Below are positions 21,008 to 32,796 of a DNA stretch of 64,000 nt, piece by piece. How positions within the stretch are numbered: position 1 is the first letter of the stretch; each line of letters starts with the position of its first letter. The translations under genes were made by a program, and so were the position numbers. Below the pieces are notes generated by a model that was not told the DNA's origin, did no database searches, and worked only from the letters and a program-made list of their open reading frames with translations. The stretch is from Puccinellia tenuiflora. Taxonomy: Eukaryota > Streptophyta > Magnoliopsida > Poales > Poaceae. The stretch is taken from assembly GCA_012064385.1 (NCBI GenBank), contig QRDG01001850.1, positions 248,001 through 312,000 on the forward strand. The letters run 5' to 3'.

Positions 21008-22504
21008 AATGACACAAATTTCTCTTTGAGGAGGTAATACCTTGGTTCTCAAAAGATGAAAGAACCACTCCCAATTATGATTGTTCTCCACCTCAACCAA
21101 AGCAAAAGCCAATGGCAACAAACAGTTATTTGCATCGTTTCCTATTGCAACCAATAGAGTGCCCTTGTATTGACCGGTCAAAAAGGTGCCATCAACGGAG
21201 ATGACGGTCCTACAATGTTCAAAAGCACGAACACATTGCTCGAATTCCCAAAATGCACGGCCAAATACTCGGACAGTCTTTTCATTGTACTTCGTTGTTT
21301 CTTGCCCATATGGCTCAACCACATGAACCATGCTCGGGTTAGTGGCGGCCATGGCTCCCAACAACCTAGGGAGTCGGTTGTATGCTTCCTCCGAGTCATC
21401 GTACAACATCTTGAATGCGGCTTGCTTCGCCTTCCATGCTTTCCCGTACTTGACCTTGTAGTGAAATAGGGCTTCCACAAGTTCCATGACGCTCTTAATG
21501 CTCATTGTTGGAAGTGACGATATGGAGTTGGAAAGCCTATAAGCAATGAACTCGGAGGTGAGTTGTCGGTGCTCTTGTTTCACATCCTTGCCATCAAGCT
21601 TCTTGCCTCGGCACATGTGTGTTGCCACACAACTAGAAATGTGCCATTCGGGTCCTTTCTTGAATGGTACGGCACGCACAACCCATGGGCATCCATCGTC
21701 CAAGCATCGCACCGTGTAACGCTTATTTTGGTCCGAGTGAACCACCCTAAATGGACGATGATACTTAACCGAGAACTCCTTTATCCATACCTTAAATTCC
21801 AACAAGGTTGCGAACATCAAACCGGGAGATATCCCATTATCCTCGTGATTCATATCCCAGTAAGAAGTTATCCTTGCTCCGAGTACTATACCCTTGCCAC
21901 CGTCAACCGTGGCTTCATCCGCGAGACTAAGATCACGAAAAAGCGGTATCCGATGATCACGCCCCAATACCTTCTTATAAGCTTCGGCCTCCTTGACCGT
22001 GAATCCCTCCTCATCAACTTCTTCATCGGGACCATCGTCATCCGAGTCCGATGCATAGCATCGAGAATAAGGGATGTCATGATCCATACTCTCTTGCTCA
22101 AGGTATGTGTCCAAATCTCCAACATTGTTGTCGTGGAGGTCAACCCCATCCGCATCATCATCATACCCATCATCTCCGTGCTCATCATTTGTCCTCAATG
22201 CCTCATCTTGCCTCAAAGTTTCTCTCACTTCATGTTGGGAGGAAGGAGGTTCGATCACTTCATCTTGGTTCATGATTGGTGGACTCCTACCATCAAATGG
22301 GGAGTCACATTGGTTCAAGTCCAAGTCCATATGAGCATCAACCTTCTTAGTGGCAAATAACTCAATAGACTTGTCTAGTGATTCGGCCACGGTCTCCTTG
22401 TATGCAACCCAATGTAGTCCCGAGTTGATACACAAAAACTTCCAACGGAGGTGCACACCATGACCCGCATTGTGTCTTCCCTCCAACTCTACAACATCAC
22501 TTGG
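21008..22504 (-). pseudogene. MuDR-type (Mutator-like) transposase fragment
   Basis: On the minus strand the frame enters from the LTR junction at 22504 and runs to 21008. An acidic, Asp-rich region (about 21880-22250) is followed by a MuDR N-terminal domain (FATLLEFKVWIKEFSV, then RYTVRCLDDGCPWVVRA). Next comes the start of the MULE transposase domain: VISVDGTFLTGQYKGTLL, then GNDANNCLLPLAFALVE and NWEWFFHLLR. The first catalytic Asp is in SVDGTF. The sequence stops at REICVI, exactly where the next Asp (usually in a DRH motif) should come, so the catalytic core is incomplete. The N-terminus is cut by the LTR of copy A. The continuation into 20819 in the same frame is antisense of the PMD fragment and not transposase. 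Confidence 0.92.
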
Positions 22505-23504
22505 TGAAAGAACGAGATGTCGCCTAGAGGGGGGTGAATAGGCGCTTTTAAAACTTTTACGCTTAGGCTTGAAAAAATGCGGAATAAAACTAACGTTTAA
22601 TTTATCAAGCCAAAACCCTAATATACTAGGTTCACCTATGTGCACCAACAACTTATGCTAGACAAGTTAACAACAAGGATAGCAAGATATATAACTTCAA
22701 GCTCGATGGCTATCAAAAGGTAAATGCATAAGTAGAGGGTTTGGTTATAGAGATAATCGACACAAGTGGAGGCGGAGATTTGTTTCCCGTAGTTCCTTCC
22801 CAATGGAAGTACATCTACGTTGGAGAGGTGTGGAGGCTCCTTGGCCCTCCTACAAGCACGTCCGTGCTCACCCTATTCTCCGTGAGCTCCTCCCGTGGGG
22901 AATACCCGATGGGGGATTTTCTCATCCACTATAAGGTCGTCTTGAGGGCGTTGACCAAACCCGTACAATGAGGTCTTCTTGAGGGCGTTGACCAAACCCG
23001 TACAATTTGCCCGAGCCTACCTCCACACAATAGGAGGCTCCCGTAGCACCACAACCGTCTAGGGTGCACAATGCTCCCAAGAGGCACAAGCTCTTGGGAG
23101 CCCTATGCACCCAAGAGTAGCAAGCTTCTCGAACTTCAAACCCATGTATCACCGTGGGGAACTCAAACCGATGCACCAAATGCAATGGCAAGAACACACT
23201 AAGTGGTCAAGTCCTTCTCTCCGAAATCCAACCGAAGCAACTAATGCTAGGGAGGGATTTGAGAGGAAGAACAAAGGAGAAACACTAAGAACTCCAAAAT
23301 CTAGATCTACTAGGTTCCCCTCACTTAGAGGAGGAATGGATTGGTGAAATGGTAGATCTAGATCTCCTCTCTTGTTTCCCTAAAGATGGGCAAGAATCAT
23401 TGAAGGGAAGTGGAGGAATCAAGCTCTCAAGATGTGCAACAATGGAGGAGAGAGAGAGAGCAAAAGGTTTGGAAAGAGTTGGGCAACCATTGGGGAAGAA
23501 GACC

Positions 23505-23512
23505 CTTAAATA
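23505..23512 (-). promoter_or_regulatory. TATA-like box of the copy A LTR
   Basis: The minus strand reads TATTTAAG followed by ggtcttcttcccc. This corresponds to TATAAAAG and a C/T-rich leader in the LTR at 741. Confidence 0.5.
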
Positions 23513-23557
23513 GGTTGCCCCAAAAATCCAGCCGTTGGGGGGCTGAATCCCGCAGGG

Positions 23558-24067
23558 GCGGTACTACCGCCGGTGCTGGCGGTACTGCCGCCCCCAAGGG
23601 TTTCAGCCAGCCAACGGCTAGCAAAACAGCCCGCAACAGCGGTACTGCCGCCACAGGCGGCGGTACTACCGCTGGGGGCACTGGCGGTACTGCCGCCAGA
23701 GGCGGCGGTACTACCGCGGGCGAGCAACAGAGGGCAGCTTTGGCGGCACTAGCGGCGGTACCACTGGCGGTACCGCGAGCTCCCGGAGGAGCACGGGAAC
23801 CGCACAGCGGTACTGCCGCTGGTGCGCAACCGAAGGCAGCTTTGGCGGCACCAGTGGCGGTACCACTGGCGGTACCGCGAGCTCCAGGAGGAGCACGGGA
23901 ACCGCACAGCGGTACTGCCGCCAGAGGCGGCGGTACTGCCGCTGGTGCGCAACCGAAGGCAGCTTTGGCGGCACCCGTGGCGGTACTACTGCCGTAGTGC
24001 AATGCCGAGAGAACAAGGAAAACACAGGAGATGGCGGTACTACCGCCGGTGACGGCGGTACTGCCGC
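23558..24067 (-). repeat. U3 palindrome array, GCGGTACTACCGC type
   Basis: At least eleven copies of GCGGTACTRCCGC are present, at 23558, 23579, 23639, 23660, 23694, 23715, 23808, near 23908, 23929, 24034 and 24055. Most sit in a higher-order tandem repeat of about 105-125 bp (23724-23985) that also carries ggcagctttggcggcac and the block gagctcc-n-ggaggagcacggg. The array starts 46 bp upstream of the TATA-like box. Long Ala/Gly-rich reading frames here are by-products of the repeat. Confidence 0.9.
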
Positions 24068-25064
24068 CCCCTGGAACAGAGAAAGCTGCAGAGCCAGAAA
24101 CTGAATAACTTTTGCTAGGAAACTCCGATCGAGGTGAATCCAATTTTGTTGGAAAGAGGACGACAAGAGCTACCCAACAAAAAGCAGAAATATTGAAACC
24201 AAGCAAGGGAGATTTTTCTAATAAATGGAAGAGTGAAACCTTCTGCACGGATGGACCGGCAAAATCTCCAAAACCGAAAACGCAAGAGAAGATGCATACG
24301 AAATCCGTTTTCGGTGAACTTGGCCTTGTCATGACTAGCACGACAAGCACCAAGACCACACCACGATAAGAGCCAAATAAGAAGCTCTCTACGACGATAC
24401 GATCAAGATATTCGCTCGAGAGCCCCTCTTGATAGTACGGCTATCTATCCTATAATCCGGTCTCTCAACTAACATCATGAGACCGGTAAAATAGAAACCC
24501 TATCAAGATCATACCTTTGCCTTGCGCATAATCCACTTGAGCTAGATGATGACGATCTTGACCTTCTCAAGTTGGACCACCTTTCTTGATTACGCTCTGC
24601 TTGGTGAAGACTCGCAACGTGCTCCCCCATACACCAAGATGGGAGAGACACCCTTCGACAAATCTTCACTTGGCCTTTATCTTGATGACGATCACCACGT
24701 GACGCCATCCTCCATGGGCTTCATAGGATATCCCTTTCGTTGCATGCTCATGGAGAAATGCCTAACCACATATAGAGATACAAGCACATAGATCATGGGT
24801 TAGTTCATAAGGCTATATTGACAATTGCTTACCATACCATGGGATCATACGATCCCTCATGGTACATCCCTAGCCTTGTGTGTTGATCAACTTGCACTTA
24901 GCCTTGATCAACATAAATCTTCTTCTTTTAGCCTTGACTCCAACATATGGAGTTCAAAGCATTGCTATGGACCAAACCTACAAGTATAGCTCAAAGCACA
25001 CATTAGTCCTTAAGGATTGTGATTAATTACCAAAACCACACATGGGGGCAACCATGCTCTTTCA

Positions 25065-25078
25065 ATCTCCCCCATTTT
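25065..25078 (-). promoter_or_regulatory. Polypurine tract of copy A
   Basis: The minus strand reads AAAATGGGGGAGAT directly before the 3' LTR, the site where plus-strand cDNA synthesis would start. Confidence 0.8.
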
Positions 25079-28000
25079 GGTAATTGATGACAATCCCTTT
25101 TAAGAGGTTTCATATAGTGAATTAAGCGTACTTGCAAGACAAACAAGCAAGCACGCAGGAGCATAAAGGCAAATGCTTAAGAACCAAACTAAAGCATAAA
25201 ACCACATTCCATTAAACCCTCTAAACTTCTCCCCCATTGGCATCTATTGCCGAAATGGGAGGAAAAATTTAGAAGGTCAATATAATATGAGTTTCTCCAT
25301 AAGGTGTGCATTTCTCAAGATATGAGTGTAATCAAATGCACTTATTCATTGACGAATAATTAGAGGGAATCAAACTATATTGAGGATCCGAAGATTGCAA
25401 AAATATGAAGTCATTCTAAACATCTCCACAAAGGAGAAAAGCAATCGAAAAGATCCAAAACGAGAGTTCTAAATAAAAAAAATGGAGAAGCTCCCCAATG
25501 TTCATGCACTATTGAGGAGTGCACAAATATGGCTTCCTCGCTCCCCCAAAATCATCTAGAACATACAATAAGTGCAAGAGTGCATAAAACAAACATAGCA
25601 CATAGCACTTGCACCAAAAATATGGTTGAGCCATGAGAAGATACCAATTGAAAAGATTCAACATAAGAGAGGCCCAACCAAGATACAAAGAAGATCTTTT
25701 AAAAAATGTTCACAAGCTCAAGGATACCAATTGGAAACTAAAACAAATTGAAAAGGCCCAAAGCTAGTGAGAACATTTAGGCAATACAAATCAACATGCT
25801 CACCATGATAAGCATGAAGTCAAAGATCTTCAATAAAACATGAGTGCACAAAGATGCAAATAAAAATAAGACCAGCACTCACGAGATATTTTCTTTTTGA
25901 AGCCACCAAAGAATCAACGATAAAAAACAAGGTGACTTGAAAAGAAGAAAGGATACCAATTGAAAAAGTTACCTCTCTCATATGTATAGGTTTCTAAGTA
26001 GATAAATCATTGATGATTTACACCCACAAAGAAACATGTACATACGAAATGGTTAGAGAAGAAGAGAACAAGGTATCCAAAGGGAAGTCATAAATACACA
26101 AATAAGATTATTGCTTAAAAGCATAGCATATAGCTCAAATTTATCTTATTGTATATAGATGAACTTCAAACACATCAAAGACATCACACATATCACTAAG
26201 GGAACAAGAGATAGTGAAGATGCTTTGAGAAAAAGCAACAAGTATCATAAGAAGGATATCAATTGAAGGAAAGGTTTTTGCAATTTCAACACAAATATCA
26301 CAAAGATATACCAAGTGAAGGAAATAGGCCAAAACCACAACAATTGCATATAAAGCATTTCATGCCAAGAAGCAACCTACACAAGGTTGAAACTAGAAAA
26401 TTATGCATGGGATAGATACTTGTTACCGAGATGTCATTGGTGATGAAGAAGATGAGAGTTCGTTAATCATCGTAGCTTGACTCCTATGATCACATGGTGA
26501 GAACACCTTCCTTATGAATAAGGCAAGCATACAATGCATCTTCATTGCACCTAAAACACAATTCAAGTACAAAATGGTTCCCAAACTCATTGGGTCCCAT
26601 AGTAGTTAGATACACTACAATATATAGGACACACTCCACATAAATATGTGCATATAGATATGAAATTTAATTTCATGCACATCTTAGCCGATTTAGGATT
26701 TGGTGGAGTATACCCTATATATTGGAACAAAAAGACAAGCATGCCATAAGATACATATATTAATAAATATGCATGCAAAGACTTTCTAGAACCAAAAGGA
26801 TACAATTTGGACACAAACACTAAGTAAACCAAAAGTAGGCACACCAAGGTGTGACACGAAAAGGTTGTCCAAATTATATCAAAATCCAAATCAACACATG
26901 ATCAAGGAAGAATCAAAACAACCAATGATTGATTCCAACACATCAACACATGAAGTGAGATATCAATAGGAATCAAATCAAACAACACATGAGAGATAAG
27001 ATGCAAATTGAAAATAAGATACCCGCAAGAGGGAAAGATACCTAGAGAAGAGTATTACTTGAAAGACATCAAGTAAAACAAAAACAAGAAACAAGGTATG
27101 AAAGCTCCCATAAGAGATACCAATTGAAACAAATATCTATGGATGAGATATAAAATTTCAATAGATACAATTGAAGGTACCTAAGCAAGATCAATGAGCA
27201 TAGAAGATAAGATGAAAGATAAATGATCATTGGTTTTTCTCATTTAAGAAGATAAGATACAAAACAATAAATGAGAAAGCAAACTCCCAAAAGAGAGTAA
27301 GGTTACAACAAATAAACCAAGCACTCTTTATTTTTCAAGATGGCACAAAGCCTAAAATAAAATATTTGTTTTCCATAAACACCAAGGAAAGAAATTAAAT
27401 GCCAATTGAAAAGATCAAATGTCAATTGATAAGATAGTGTTCTAAATAATAAAGAAAAGCTCCCCCAAGATTCGTGCATTATCTTTAGGATTTGCATTTG
27501 AATACAAAACGCACACACAAGGGTTCATTACTTCTCATATGCCATTTAAAGCACTAACAAGATCAATAAGACATAAAGATCCTCAAGAGGCAAGGAAGAC
27601 AAAGGGAGTCAACGCAAAAAAAAACTTGGCAAGAGATAGGGCAAATACGAGCAAAAACCAATGCAAGGAGAATCAAAGATATTCTACCACAAATATGAGT
27701 ATCAATTGTCCAAGGACAAAGAGTAAAAGGAAATATTTTCCCGGTGATAGAGATATCCAAGAATATCCTTGCAAGATAAATCATATGGCAAAAGATAAGA
27801 ATTAAAGAAAATCCATATTTGATAGAGTTTGTTGGTAGCTCCAACTATTCGAACCAACCGGCAAAGCCATGGTTAAAATAATATGGAGCGAATGATTTCT
27901 CAAATAGCATATGGAGATACATATTTGAGGAAAACCACGCCAAGCAAAACTCAAGCGAACAAGATCCAAAAGAAAACCAAATAGGAGCACTCAATAAAAT

Positions 28001-28702
28001 TGGAAGTTGTTCGAGCAAACATGCCACATAGGAATAGGATAATTTACAATATCAAAACCAAGTGGCAAAACCTCAAATATTCATGTTTTCTAGAATTGTA
28101 ATAGGCACATAGCTTATTACTCCCCCATAACGTGATGATCCAAAAAAAATTTAACAAGAGGCAACTAAAAAACCAACTAGAGAAATTAATGGACATTATA
28201 GAATTTGAATTTCTCATGAATAATACATACCACATAGAGACTAGATAATCTTGTTATATCAATACTATGTGGTGTACATCATGAATACACATTTTTGGGA
28301 TTGTGAAGTGCACAAAGCAAGTCACTCACCCAAAATTGGTATAGTCCATTAATCTCCCAAAAGAGCCAAATAAAATCCACACAAGATCCAATAAACGGCT
28401 CAACACAAAGTTTACACATACATGATACACAACTAACATACACATACTTGATTTCTCAAGATAAGTAGGAAAGAAGCACATCATATACAAACACATGCTA
28501 GGAACAAAACTAACACATGCAAGGGGGCAAGTAACTTTCAATGTAAAAGAGTTAAGTACAAGTTACCGCAAGGAGGAACATTGGATATAAGATAGATAAG
28601 TGATAATCCAATTGACTTGGCTTGAGGAAATATAACCATGAAGATCCCTTAATTCTTCATAAGATAGCCAACTCTCCAATGTCCTCCAACACAACCTATT
28701 GA
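25079..28702 (-). other. Long non-coding internal region of copy A
   Basis: About 3.6 kb of A-rich (plus strand) sequence follows gag. It has no protein motif in any frame. It is closely similar to 43638-46331 in copy B, so it is a fixed part of the family and not a late insertion. It repeatedly contains variants of gataccaattgaaa, the sequence of the primer-site/LTR junction. Confidence 0.75.
25640..27411 (-). repeat. Internal copies of the LTR/primer-site junction
   Basis: GATACCAATTGAAA occurs exactly at 25640-25653, 25952-25965 and 27116-27129. Near copies are at 25723 (11 bases), 26255 (gatatcaattgaa) and 27399 (atgccaattgaaa). The same 14-mer spans the primer-binding site and first LTR bases at 39597-39610. 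Confidence 0.8.
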
Positions 28703-30908
28703 TCAAGTTTGAGCTTGTTGGTCCCCAACAAAGTTGGATCCTAAGATGTTAGTCACAATAGGTTTGGGTACCCAAATGGTTCTTTTCTTGACACCACTTT
28801 GAGAACCCACATATTTGGCAAACACATTGCCAACCCTATCCTTCCTAAGAGAGTAAACATCATCAATTAGAATGGGGTTGGATAGGGTACCGTTTGTGCA
28901 TGAAGAAGCCACGTGACCCTTCTCACGGCATAGGTAGCAACACCGACTCTTCCCTTTCTTCTTGATAGGCTCCTCAACTCGAGGAGCAATAGCATGAGTC
29001 TTCTTAGGAGGTGGCCTTTGTTCAACTCGTGGTTGAGCATGAGATTGAACAAGAGGCCGCTTCCCTAGTTGCTTCTCACTAAGAGGCTTCTTCTTCATAG
29101 GGCAATCTCTAACATGGTGCCCTTCAATCTTGCACTTGAAGCAAGTAATCTTGGCCGGATTCTTGACTTGTTCATGGCCCTTCTTCTTGTCGATCTTGGA
29201 CTTGATCTTGTCATTGGAGTTGAATCCAAGTCCACTCTTGTCATTGGGGGATTGTTGCATACTCAACATGTTGTCAAGTGTGGACTTCCCTTTATGACTC
29301 TTTTCCAAGCCTTTCTTCAAAGAAGTGGCTTGGGCCTTGAGCTCATTCCTTTCCTCTACATGGTTAGTGATAACACAAGAACTAGAGGAGGTAGATGCAT
29401 CATTGTTAGAGCAACAAGGCATGGAAAGTAATTCATCACATGATGTGCCAACATTGTGAGTGGATGAACTACGAGGAATAGCACATGGCAATATAGCATT
29501 ATTAGTAGAGGATGTGCCATTGTCCATACGAGGTTCACTAGATGTTACCTTGGTAGTGGTAGCCTCAAGAGCTAGCTTTAGCCTATCATGGGACACTATA
29601 AGATCATCATGAGAGCTAGATAGCTTTTTATGATTTTCTTCCAATTTCCCATAATTGCTAGTTAGCAACTCAAGTTGAGCCCTTAGCTCAACATTCTCCT
29701 TTAAAATGGATGCTTCACAAGAAGTAGAGTTAGTAGCACAAGCATCATCATTAATAGCAATAGGAGAACAAGTAGGAACCTCTTTTAGCATTTGAGCTTG
29801 GAGTTGATCATGCGACTTAGTGAGATTAGCGAGAGAACCTTCCAAGGACTTGAATTCCTTTTCAAGCTTCTCATTAGCCTCAAGAAGTCTAACATTTTCA
29901 ACCACAAGCTCATTATTTTAGTTTTTATTATTTTAGCAAGAGCTTGAGCATGATCATGTTCTTTTCTTAGTTTGGACATCTCTAGATTATTAGTCTCCTC
30001 AAGATTAACAAGAGTTTCCTCAAGAGTTTACCCACGACCTTGCTCTTCTTCAAGAGCAATAGAGATGTCCGCAATCTCATTGGCATAATCACGCTCACGA
30101 GCTTCCATTTTCTCAATGGTGTCTTCATACTCATCAATAATATTTTTACTTTCATCAAAAATAGACATGATGTTTAAGAAAGTAGAGGAAGCATTATCAT
30201 TTTTACGAAGAGCACGAAGGACAACATTTTTCATCTTATCTAAGATGGCATCATTATCAACATCATTATTATTATCACCATCATCATTACTTGTAGATTT
30301 AGCCATAAGGCAAAAGATAGTTGATGAAGATGAACCATTAGTTGATGCATCACTTAAATTAATATCTTGTTTTATAGAAGGTTGGATTTCCTCTACATTG
30401 TTGGGAACACAAGGACTAGAGGAAACACAAGCATTTTGATCATGGCAACAAGATATAGCTAGCATATCATCATGAGATTTATTCATGCAATTTCTATTTC
30501 TACATGATATGCATGGACTATTAACACAAGTATGTGAAACATTTATAGATCTATATGTGTTAGAGTCCATAGATGAAGCATTGCAATGAGATAGAGATAA
30601 AGGATCATTAATAGTGAACTCACTATAAACATTGCAATGACCATCACTACTCACCATGTCATTAGTTTGTGGCTTACCACATGTAGGTGAAGTAGATGAA
30701 GTCGAGAACTCATCACGTCCGGAAGTGGAACAAGAACAATAATCCTCATCAAATTTGGACTTGCCATATTTATATTGAAGCTTCGTCCATAGCTCATGAG
30801 CATTTCCATAAGGCATGATTAACCCAAAAACTACATCACTTAAAACATGGACAATTGCATTAGATACTAGAGAATCGAGATAAGAGATTTCCTCATCCTC
30901 TAAAGACA
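28703..30908 (-). pseudogene. gag of copy A, main part (interrupted and mutated)
   Basis: The protein starts in the separate piece at 39550 and resumes here with SLEDEEISYLDSLVSNAIVH and PYGNAHELWTKLQ. This looks like the UBN2-type Copia gag fold. A Ser-rich region and long heptad-like stretches (EMSKLRKEHDHAQALAKI, ENEKLEKEFKSLE-like) indicate coiled coil. Two zinc knuckles follow, CFKCKIEGHHVRDC (about 29100-29143) and CYLCREKGHVASSC (about 28900-28942). The end is FAKYVGSQSGVKK, then WVPKPIVTNILG. Damage comprises the BARE-like insertion at 30914, a TAA after EQGRG near 30028 and a frameshift near 29920. Comparison with copy B shows both point lesions are private to A. The product would form the particle shell and bind RNA. 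No pol frame follows. Confidence 0.88.
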
Positions 30909-30913
30909 CCTTT

Positions 30914-32784
30914 TGTTGGGAATATGCCCTAGAGGCAATAATAAAATAGTTTATTAGCATATTCATGTTTATGATAATAGTTTATTATCCATGCTATAAT
31001 TGTATTAACCGGAAACATAATACATGTGTGGAATATAAACAACCAGGTGTCCCTAGTAAGCCTCTACCGGACTGGTTCGTTAGTCAAGAGATGGTTAGAG
31101 TTTCCTAACCATGGACTTGTTACAGTCACTTGATAACGGAGTCATATCATTAGGAGTAATGATGTGATGGACAAGACCCGATAATAAAGAGTTGCAATTG
31201 ATCGTGTCACACAAGTTTCATTGCCAACGCTTTTAGTATGCCAAGTATAGTTTCCTTAGACCATGAGATTATGTCACTCCCGTTTACCGGAGGAATGCTT
31301 TGTGGACATCAAACGTCACTTCGTAACTGGGTGATTATAAAGGTGGCTTTCAGGTATCTCCGATGGTATTTGTTGGGTGACATGAATCAAGACTGGGATT
31401 TGTCCTTCCTTGTGACGGAAAAGATATCTCTGGGCCCTCTCGGTAATATAGCATAAAAAAGGTTGCAACCATGTGATTAAGTGTTAATCACGGAGATCCT
31501 ATATTATGGACGACTAAAGAGAATTTGCCAGGTAACGAGATGAAACTAGATATGGGGATATCGACGATCGAATCTCGGGCAAATTAAATATCGGTGAGAC
31601 AAAGGGAATCGTATATGAGATTAAGAATCTCCGGCATCGTGGTTCAATCGATAAAGAACTTCGTTGAATATGTAGGAGTCAATATGGGCATCCCGGTCCC
31701 GCTGTTGATTATTGATATGATCATGTCTGCATGTTCTCGAACCCGTAGGGTCACACACTTAACGCTCTGATGTAGCTAGGGTTAGCGATGAGATAATTGA
31801 TGGTATGAATGAATATTGATTCGGAGTCTCGGATAGGATCCCGGACATCACGAGGAGTTCCGGAGTGGTCCGGAGAATAAGATTCATATATGGAAAGTGG
31901 TTTCCGGAGGTATCGGAAAAGTTCCGGGAATTTTCCGGCAGAGTACCGGAATATTCTAGAAGGTTCTAGAGGAGTCTAGAAGTGGGGCCCATAGGAGTAT
32001 GGGGCCCACGTGGCATGAAGGGGTGGTGGACTGGCCTAAAGGGCCAGCCGCACCACCTGCCCCAAAGGGGCCCATGCGGGCTGAAAGGCCCAAGTGGGGG
32101 CGGCCAAAACCCTAGGGGGCTGGCTTGGGGACCAAGCCTCCCCAGCCGCCGGCCCTAAGAGGGCAAGGGGCGCAGCCCCCCTGGCCACCTATATAAGGAG
32201 GGGCTGGGGGAGGGCTGCCGCACCCCTGGAGCTCCCTCCTGCCCTAGCCGCCGCACCCCTCCCCTGCCGCACCACCTCCCCATGGCGCCACCTCTCCCGC
32301 AGGGCTGCCGCCATCTCCTCCACCATAGTTGCTGCACCACCCCTAGCCGTAGGGCTGCTGCACCATGCCCTCCTCTCCCTCTCCTCTTGCTTGGCTTGGC
32401 GAAGCCCTGCTCGTGGAGACTACACCATCAACGCCACCACAACCGTCGTGGTGCCGAGATCCATCTAGCCATCTCCACCTTGCTTGCGGGATCAAGAAGG
32501 CGGAGATCTACATCGAGTCGTACGTGTGGATACCGCGGAGGTGCTACCCCTTGTGGCACTTCATCGAATTGGACTTCGAGGAAATACATCTCCTCGCGAC
32601 TAGATGAGTCTAGTTGCGGGGATCGACTAGCCAACCCCTGCACCGACAAAACGCGTTTGTTGATCTTCAAGGGTAAGAGATTGGATCTCATCTTTGCTAC
32701 CTTCGTCTAATAGTTCTAGATCCTTGGGGTTTATTCCGCTTGTTGCGTCGGAAAATTTTTGTTTTCTATGCTGCGACCCCATCA
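30914..32784 (+). repeat. 5' LTR of the nested BARE-like element
   Basis: It runs from tgttgggaatatgcc to gcgaccccatca, with a TATATAAG box at 32190-32197. Open frames after the TATA box (32094-32710) are leader sequence found in every copy of this LTR. Confidence 0.93.
32190..32197 (+). promoter_or_regulatory. TATA box of the BARE-like 5' LTR
   Basis: TATATAAG is preceded by ggccacc and conserved in all five LTRs of this family in the window. Confidence 0.7.
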
Positions 32785-32785
32785 G

Positions 32786-32796
32786 TGGTATCAGAG
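32786..32796 (+). promoter_or_regulatory. Primer-binding site (tRNA-Met)
   Basis: TGGTATCAGAG lies one base after the 5' LTR. Confidence 0.9.

Larger units (their letters stand above)
22505..25064 (-). repeat. 3' LTR of copy A
   Basis: The 2560-bp LTR begins tgaaagaacgagatgtcgcc and ends ccatgctctttca on the plus strand. The U5 end carries the inverted pair TCGCCTA/TAGGCG (22520-22544). A 47-bp tandem duplication (gagggcgttgaccaaacccgtac) lies at 22932-23006 and is shared with the other LTRs of A and B. Confidence 0.92.

Noticed and set aside
21563..22360. 265-codon plus-strand frame
   Set aside because: It is the exact antisense of the MuDR-type transposase, which has clear domain matches.
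23558..24067. CRISPR-like appearance of regularly repeated palindromes
   Set aside because: Repeats are only 13 nt, spacing is irregular, spacers are themselves repeated, and the context is a eukaryotic LTR.
23410..24359. Long Ala/Gly/Pro-rich frames on both strands
   Set aside because: They are generated by the GCGGTACTACCGC array, which is open in many frames.
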